DNA of 39,804 bases. Origin: an uncultured Ectothiorhodospiraceae bacterium (GTDB lineage: Bacteria; Pseudomonadota; Gammaproteobacteria; Nitrococcales; Nitrococcaceae). Positions within the stretch are counted from its first letter, which is position 1. Each line of letters opens with the position of its first letter. The DNA is taken from NCBI GenBank assembly GCA_913057145.1, contig CAJXNJ010000011.1, positions 1 to 39,804 of the forward strand. Reading direction: 5' to 3'. The translations under genes and the position numbers were made by a program. The notes under the pieces are model-generated. The model was not told the origin of the DNA. It saw only the letters and a program-made list of their open reading frames with translations, and made no database searches. Positions 34,661 through 39,804 of the stretch are shown here, one piece after another.

Positions 34661-36661
34661 ATGTCCACTCGCCGTCAGCTCGCCAACGCCATCCGCGCCC
34701 TATCCATGGATGCGGTCCAACAGGCCAACTCCGGGCATCCCGGCGCACCGATGGGGATGGCGGATATCGCCGAAGTCCTCTGGAATGATTTCTTAAAGCA
34801 CAACCCCGACAACCCCAACTGGGCCGATCGCGATCGCTTTGTCCTGTCCAACGGACATGGCTCCATGCTGATCTACTCGCTGCTGCATTTAAGCGGTTAC
34901 GACCTGCCGCTGCAGGCGCTCAAGGATTTCCGCCAGCTCCACTCCGGCACGCCCGGGCATCCGGAGGTCGGTGATACCCCCGGGGTCGAGACGACTACCG
35001 GCCCGCTGGGTCAGGGTATTACCAATGCCGTTGGGATGGCGCTTGCCGAGCGCATTCTGGCCGGGCAGTTCAACCGTCCGGGACACACACTGGTTGATCA
35101 TTACACCTATTGCTTCCTCGGCGATGGCTGTCTGATGGAAGGCATCTCGCATGAGGCCTGTTCGCTGGCCGGGACGCTTGGGCTCGGGAAGCTGATTGCG
35201 GTGTATGACGACAACGGCATCTCCATCGATGGCAAGGTCCACGGCTGGTTTACCGATGACACGCCGGGCCGCTTCCGCGCCTATGGCTGGCACGTCATCG
35301 AAGATGTTGACGGGCATGACGCCGAGGCCGTCCGCAAGGCCATCGAATCAGCCCGGGCCGAGACCGGCCGGCCGTCGCTGATCTGTGCGAAGACCGTGAT
35401 CGGTTTTGGTGCGCCCAATGTCTGTGGCACCCATGGCGTCCATGGCGCCCCGCTTGGTGCCGAGGAAATTGCGGCAACCCGTGAATTCCTGGGCTGGGAG
35501 CACGGGCCTTTCGAAATCCCGGATGAGATTTATGCCGCCTGGGATGCCCGCGAGCGCGGCGCCCGGGCAGAATCCGCCTGGCAGGAGAAGCTTGCGGCTT
35601 ACCGCAAGGCGCATCCGGAGCTTGCTGCGGATTTCGAACGCCGTATGGCCGGTGACCTGCCTGATCAGTTTGCCGAGCATGCCCGCGCTTTTATTGAGAA
35701 AGTGCAGGCCGAGGGCAAGGAGGATGCCAGCCGCAAGCACTCGCAGGCGGCGCTCAATGGCTTTGGCCCGTATCTGCCCGAGTTGGTCGGTGGCTCGGCC
35801 GATCTCACCGGCTCCAACAACACATTGTGGGATGACTGCACCGCGGTCAGCGCCGATGATGCCGATGGCAACTACATCTACTACGGTGTGCGCGAATTCG
35901 GCATGACCGCCATTATGAACGGCATGGCACTGCATGGCGGTGTCATCCCCTACGGCGGGACGTTTCTGGTCTTCTCCGATTACGCGCGCAACGCGGTTCG
36001 CATGGCCGCGCTCATGGGGATACGCAATATTCTGGTCTACACCCATGACTCCATCGGCCTGGGCGAAGATGGCCCGACCCATCAGCCAATCGAACATCTG
36101 CCGAGTCTGCGCCTGATCCCCGGGCTTGATGTCTGGCGGCCCTGCGATGTCACGGAGACGGCGGTGGCCTGGAAAGCATCGCTTGAGCGACGCAACGGCC
36201 CCTCCGTGCTGGCGCTCTCACGGCAGAAGCTCGCGCATCAGCCGAGGCAGGATGATCAGATTGAGGCGATCGAGCGCGGCGGTTATGTGCTGCGCGAGCC
36301 TGCTGCCAGGCCCGATGCAATTATCATGGCCAGCGGCTCGGAAGTGGGCATGGCCGTTGAGGCGGCTGAGGCGCTCGAGGCCAAGGGCCATGCGGTGCGG
36401 GTGGTCTCCATGCCCTGTATCGAGCGATTCCAGGCACAGCCTGCCGAGTATCGTGAAGCCGTTCTGCCGGCCTCGGTGACGGCCAGGGCAGCTGTCGAGG
36501 CGGCCGTCCCGGATAGTTGGCGCGCCTTTGTGCCGAATGAAGTCGGACTGGTGGGGCTCAGGAGCTTCGGGGCTTCTGCGCCGGCCGGTGTCGTTTATGA
36601 ATACATGGGGTTGACCACTGAAGCCGTGGTCGCCGCCGTTGAAGCACAGTTGCCGGGTTAA
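34661..36661 (+). CDS. tkt: Transketolase
   Basis: This 666-aa thiamine-diphosphate enzyme moves two-carbon units in the pentose phosphate pathway (and Calvin cycle where present). Motifs include [17 protein letters not shown], the ThDP-binding [29 protein letters not shown] and [15 protein letters not shown]. The ATG at 34661 follows GGGGGAG at 34644-34650 and matches the normal N-terminus. It is followed by gap, pgk and pyk in the same direction, a cluster common in Calvin-cycle gammaproteobacteria, but no RuBisCO gene lies in the window. Confidence 0.97.
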   Translation: MSTRRQLANAIRALSMDAVQQANSGHPGAPMGMADIAEVLWNDFLKHNPDNPNWADRDRFVLSNGHGSMLIYSLLHLSGYDLPLQALKDFRQLHSGTPGHPEVGDTPGVETTTGPLGQGITNAVGMALAERILAGQFNRPGHTLVDHYTYCFLGDGCLMEGISHEACSLAGTLGLGKLIAVYDDNGISIDGKVHGWFTDDTPGRFRAYGWHVIEDVDGHDAEAVRKAIESARAETGRPSLICAKTVIGFGAPNVCGTHGVHGAPLGAEEIAATREFLGWEHGPFEIPDEIYAAWDARERGARAESAWQEKLAAYRKAHPELAADFERRMAGDLPDQFAEHARAFIEKVQAEGKEDASRKHSQAALNGFGPYLPELVGGSADLTGSNNTLWDDCTAVSADDADGNYIYYGVREFGMTAIMNGMALHGGVIPYGGTFLVFSDYARNAVRMAALMGIRNILVYTHDSIGLGEDGPTHQPIEHLPSLRLIPGLDVWRPCDVTETAVAWKASLERRNGPSVLALSRQKLAHQPRQDDQIEAIERGGYVLREPAARPDAIIMASGSEVGMAVEAAEALEAKGHAVRVVSMPCIERFQAQPAEYREAVLPASVTARAAVEAAVPDSWRAFVPNEVGLVGLRSFGASAPAGVVYEYMGLTTEAVVAAVEAQLPG

Positions 36662-36699
36662 CCGCCGGCGCTGGAGATCCATCAATCAGGAGTGATGAC

Positions 36700-37710
36700 A
36701 TGGCAATTAAAGTAGGAATCAATGGCTACGGCCGCATCGGACGGAATGTGTTGCGCGCCCTGTATGAGGCTGGTCGCACCGATGAGATCCGTGTGGTGGC
36801 CATTAATGATCTGGGCGATGCCGAGACCAACGCTCATCTCACCCGGGTTGATACGGCCCATGGCCGCTTCCCCGGGACGGTGGAGGTCACCGGCGGCAAC
36901 CTGGTGGTCAATGGTGATGAGATCAAGGTGCTCGCCGAGCGTGATCCCGCCAAACTCCCCTGGGGTGAGCTCGGCGTTGATGTCGTCCTTGAGTGCACCG
37001 GGCTTTTCGCAAGCCGCGACAAAGCCGCCGCCCATCTCGCCGGTGGCGCGAAAAAGGTGCTGATCTCCGCCCCGGCGGGCAAGGATGTTGATGCCTCGGT
37101 GGTCTATGGCGTCAACCATGATGTCCTGCGTGGCGACCACCAGATCGTCTCCAACGCCTCCTGCACCACCAACTGTCTGGCGCCGCTGGTCAAGCCGCTG
37201 CATGAGGCAATCGGCCTTGAGCAGGGTCTGATGACCACCATTCACGCCTATACCAATGACCAGGTGCTCACCGACGTTTATCACTCCGATCTGCGCCGGG
37301 CCCGGAGTGCGACGATGTCGCAGATTCCGACCAAAACCGGTGCCGCGGCCATGGTCGGCCTGGTCATGCCGGAGCTCGATGGCCGTCTTGATGGCTATGC
37401 CATGCGGGTGCCGACGATTAATGTCTCAAGCGTCGATCTGTCCTTCATCGCGGCACGCGATACCTCGGTGGAGGAAATTAACAGCGTCCTCAAGGCCGCG
37501 GCCGAGGGTCCGCTCAAGGGTGTGCTGGCCTACAGCGATGGGCCGTATGTCTCGGTGGACTTCAACCATGACCCGCATTCCTCAACCTATGACGCCACAC
37601 TGACCAAGGTCAGCGGGCGTCTGGTCAAGGTCTGCTCCTGGTATGACAACGAGTGGGGCTTCTCCAACCGCATGCTCGATACCACCGTGGCGATGATGCA
37701 GGCCAAGTAA
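36700..37710 (+). CDS. gap: Glyceraldehyde-3-phosphate dehydrogenase
   Basis: This 336-aa type I enzyme has [15 protein letters not shown] for cofactor binding, catalytic C155 in [12 protein letters not shown] and H182 in [10 protein letters not shown]. The Asp in VAINDL (D37) favours NAD over NADP. AGGAG precedes the ATG with good spacing. It lies 38 bp after tkt and its TAA overlaps the pgk ATG. Confidence 0.97.
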   Translation: MAIKVGINGYGRIGRNVLRALYEAGRTDEIRVVAINDLGDAETNAHLTRVDTAHGRFPGTVEVTGGNLVVNGDEIKVLAERDPAKLPWGELGVDVVLECTGLFASRDKAAAHLAGGAKKVLISAPAGKDVDASVVYGVNHDVLRGDHQIVSNASCTTNCLAPLVKPLHEAIGLEQGLMTTIHAYTNDQVLTDVYHSDLRRARSATMSQIPTKTGAAAMVGLVMPELDGRLDGYAMRVPTINVSSVDLSFIAARDTSVEEINSVLKAAAEGPLKGVLAYSDGPYVSVDFNHDPHSSTYDATLTKVSGRLVKVCSWYDNEWGFSNRMLDTTVAMMQAK

Positions 37711-38882
37711 TGGCCGTTCGCACGCTGGATGATGTCGATGTTGCGGGCCAGCGCGTGCTGGTTCGCGAGGACCTGAATGTTCCGCTGAAAAACGGCGCAG
37801 TCGCCGATGAATCCCGCCTGCAGGCAGCACTCCCGACGCTTGAGCGGCTGCTCGCCGCCGGCGCCCGGGTGATGGTGATGAGTCACCTGGGCCGACCCGA
37901 GGCCGGACGCTTTGACCCCGAGGCCTCGCTGGCCCCGGTGGCAAAGCGACTCGGTGAACTGCTCGGGCGTGAAGTGCCGGTGATTCGTGACTGGCTCGAT
38001 GGCGCTGAGATCGCACCGGCAGCCGGTGAGCTCGTCCTCTGTGAGAACGTGCGCTTCAACACAGGCGAGACCAAGGACGATGAGGCGCTTGCCCGGCAGA
38101 TGGCAGGCCTTTGTGATCTTTTTGTCATGGATGCCTTTGGCACGGCGCATCGGGCGCAGGCCTCGACGCATGGCGTAGCCAAGTATGCCCCGGATGCCGT
38201 GGCCGGCCCCTTACTCGCCGCCGAGCTTGAGGCCCTGGGCAAAGCGCTGAAGTCACCCGCCCGGCCGATGGTTGCCATTATCGGCGGCTCCAAGGTCTCG
38301 ACCAAGCTGACGGTGCTCGAGCAGCTCACCGATCGGGTCGATCAGCTGATCGTCGGCGGCGGTATCGCCAATACCTTTATCGCCGCAGCCGGGTACTCGG
38401 TGGGCAAGTCACTGATGGAAGCCGATCTGATCGACACCGCCAAAGCGCTGATGGACAAAGCCCGGGCTGCCGGCGGGGAGATTCCCATTCCTGAAGATGT
38501 CGTTGTCGCAACGGAGTTCAGCGAGAACGCGCAGGCCACTGTGAAGCCGGTTGATGCGGTTGGTGATGAGGAGATGATCCTTGATGTCGGCCCGAAGACG
38601 GCAGCGGCCTATGCCGAGCGGCTGCGTGAGGCCGGCACCATTGTCTGGAACGGCCCGGTGGGTGTGTTTGAGTTTGATGCCTTTGCCGAGGGCACCAAAG
38701 CGCTTGCCGAGGCGATCGCCGAGAGCCGTGGATTTTCCATTGCCGGCGGCGGTGACACCCTCGCGGCGGTATCAAAATATGATGTCGCCGATCGCATTTC
38801 CTATATCTCCACCGGTGGTGGCGCCTTCCTTGAGTTCCTGGAGGGCCGTGAACTGCCTGCCGTTGCCGTACTGGATCGATAA
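37710..38882 (+). CDS. pgk: Phosphoglycerate kinase
   Basis: This 390-aa enzyme has [28 protein letters not shown]-site GGSKVSTKL and the C-terminal [11 protein letters not shown], all in the normal order. The ATG at 37710 overlaps the gap stop as TAATG, and no independent Shine-Dalgarno is apparent, so translation is probably coupled. An upstream in-frame extension inside gap is not part of the gene. Confidence 0.97.
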   Translation: MAVRTLDDVDVAGQRVLVREDLNVPLKNGAVADESRLQAALPTLERLLAAGARVMVMSHLGRPEAGRFDPEASLAPVAKRLGELLGREVPVIRDWLDGAEIAPAAGELVLCENVRFNTGETKDDEALARQMAGLCDLFVMDAFGTAHRAQASTHGVAKYAPDAVAGPLLAAELEALGKALKSPARPMVAIIGGSKVSTKLTVLEQLTDRVDQLIVGGGIANTFIAAAGYSVGKSLMEADLIDTAKALMDKARAAGGEIPIPEDVVVATEFSENAQATVKPVDAVGDEEMILDVGPKTAAAYAERLREAGTIVWNGPVGVFEFDAFAEGTKALAEAIAESRGFSIAGGGDTLAAVSKYDVADRISYISTGGGAFLEFLEGRELPAVAVLDR

Positions 38883-38893
38883 GCGGAGCATCC

Positions 38894-39804
38894 ATGATTC
38901 GTCAGACCAAGATTGTTGCCACCCTCGGGCCTGCGACCACACAGCCCGATGACCTGCGTGCCATTGTGGATGCCGGGGTGGATGTGGTTCGCATGAATCT
39001 CTCCCATGGCGATCATGATGAGCATCGGGCGCGGGCCAGTGCGCTGCGCTCAGCCGCCGATGCCGCGGGCCGCGTTGTCGGCATGCTCTGCGACCTGCAG
39101 GGGCCGAAGATTCGGGTCGAGCGCTTTGCCAATGGCCCCGTTGAGCTCGAGGTGGGGGCGAAATTCTTCCTCGACCCTGAGCTTGACGGCGATGCCGGTA
39201 GCATCGAAGGCGTTGGCGTGGCCTACAAAGGTCTGCCGGATGACGTCAGTGCCGGGGATCTGTTGCTGCTCGCCGATGGTCTGGTGCAGCTGCGGGTCGA
39301 TCGCATCGAAGGCACGCGCATTCACACCACGGTGGAGGTCGCCGGAACACTCTCGGACCGTAAAGGGATTAATCGCCTGGGTGGCGGGCTATCGGTGCGG
39401 GCGCTGACCGACAAGGACCGACGCGACATCAAGCTGGCCGCAGAGCTGGAAGCCGATTATGTCGCAGTCTCCTTCCCTCGGGATGCCGCCGATATCGAGG
39501 AAGCGCGTGAGCTGTTACGGGCCGCGGGTGGTCATGGCGGCATTGTCGCGAAGATCGAGCGGCATGAGGCGGTCGAGGCCCTTGCCGACATCATGGAAGC
39601 CGCCGATGCGGTGATGATTGCCCGGGGTGATCTGGCCGTGGAAATCGGGGATGCCGAACTCCCGGGTGTACAGAAGCGCATCATGCGCATGGCCCGAGAG
39701 CGTGACTGCGTGGTGATTACCGCCACACAGATGATGCAGTCGATGGTGGAGAACCCCATGCCCACCCGTGCCGAGGTGCTGGATGTGGCCAACGCCGTTC
39801 TGGA
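38894..39804 (+). CDS. pyk: Pyruvate kinase, 3' end cut by the window
   Basis: The first 303 codons are present and open to the window edge. MIRQTKIVATLGPAT at the start, VRMNLSHGDHDEH, DLQGPKIRVE, IVAKIERHEAVE, MIARGDLAVEIG and ITATQMMQSM are the standard pyruvate kinase signatures, so the active-site barrel and the inserted B domain are essentially complete and the C-terminal domain is missing only because the window ends. GCGGAG lies just upstream of the ATG, 11 bp after pgk. Confidence 0.96.
   Translation, partial: MIRQTKIVATLGPATTQPDDLRAIVDAGVDVVRMNLSHGDHDEHRARASALRSAADAAGRVVGMLCDLQGPKIRVERFANGPVELEVGAKFFLDPELDGDAGSIEGVGVAYKGLPDDVSAGDLLLLADGLVQLRVDRIEGTRIHTTVEVAGTLSDRKGINRLGGGLSVRALTDKDRRDIKLAAELEADYVAVSFPRDAADIEEARELLRAAGGHGGIVAKIERHEAVEALADIMEAADAVMIARGDLAVEIGDAELPGVQKRIMRMARERDCVVITATQMMQSMVENPMPTRAEVLDVANAVL

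Noticed and set aside
33369-34748. metK starting 73 codons upstream at 34748
   Set aside because: The extension runs through the divergent promoter region and into tkt; the canonical MetK N-terminus begins at 34529.
36682-37284. 200-aa open frame on the minus strand
   Set aside because: It is antisense to gap and reads as a mirror of that gene's codon pattern.

Overview
The window looks like a chromosome segment of a gammaproteobacterium with compact gene packing. The order gshB, tonB-like, ruvX, pyrR, pyrB, inactive pyrC, yggS, proC, yggT, metX, metW follows the Pseudomonas arrangement. The acidic proteins and the tkt-gap-pgk-pyk cluster would fit the Ectothiorhodospiraceae/Chromatiales (for example Spiribacter-like halophiles). 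That placement is inference from gene content and recall, not from a search. I saw no rRNA, tRNA, CRISPR array, transposase or integrase.

Layout. 0.2-7.4 kb holds lipA with a small acidic protein, tusA, sohB, a three-gene copper/cytochrome-oxidase assembly group (small protein, CtaG-type protein, SCO lipoprotein), ilvD and zapE. 7.4-7.6 kb is an AT-rich gap between convergent genes with two consensus DnaA boxes and three GATC sites. 7.6-16.8 kb is one tightly coupled minus-strand run of twelve genes (ruvX to an HDAC-family deacetylase). 16.9-19.8 kb has two plus-strand toxin-antitoxin modules (vapBC, higBA) bracketing the minus-strand pair gshB/tonB-like.

19.9-29.9 kb is a minus-strand guanidine assimilation operon. 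It encodes an ABC transporter, two DUF1989 carboxyguanidine deiminase subunits, a biotin-dependent carboxylase that automatic pipelines would call urea carboxylase, and allophanate hydrolase. The leader carries a guanidine-I (ykkC) riboswitch. Upstream are a sigma-54 promoter matching 12 of the 13 defined consensus positions and an NtrC-like site about 120 bp before the predicted transcription start. The operon therefore appears gated both by nitrogen limitation and by guanidine. It is flanked by a perfect 40-bp direct repeat lying in the 3' end of an MFS gene: the right copy is in the intact gene, the left copy in a roughly 35-codon fragment. This suggests integration of the operon by recombination in that gene.

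29.9-34.5 kb is metK, a SAH riboswitch, ahcY, rsmE and the MFS gene, all on the minus strand. 34.7-39.8 kb is tkt, gap, pgk and a pyk gene cut by the window end. metK and tkt diverge from a region with an 11-bp inverted repeat and a 12-bp palindrome.
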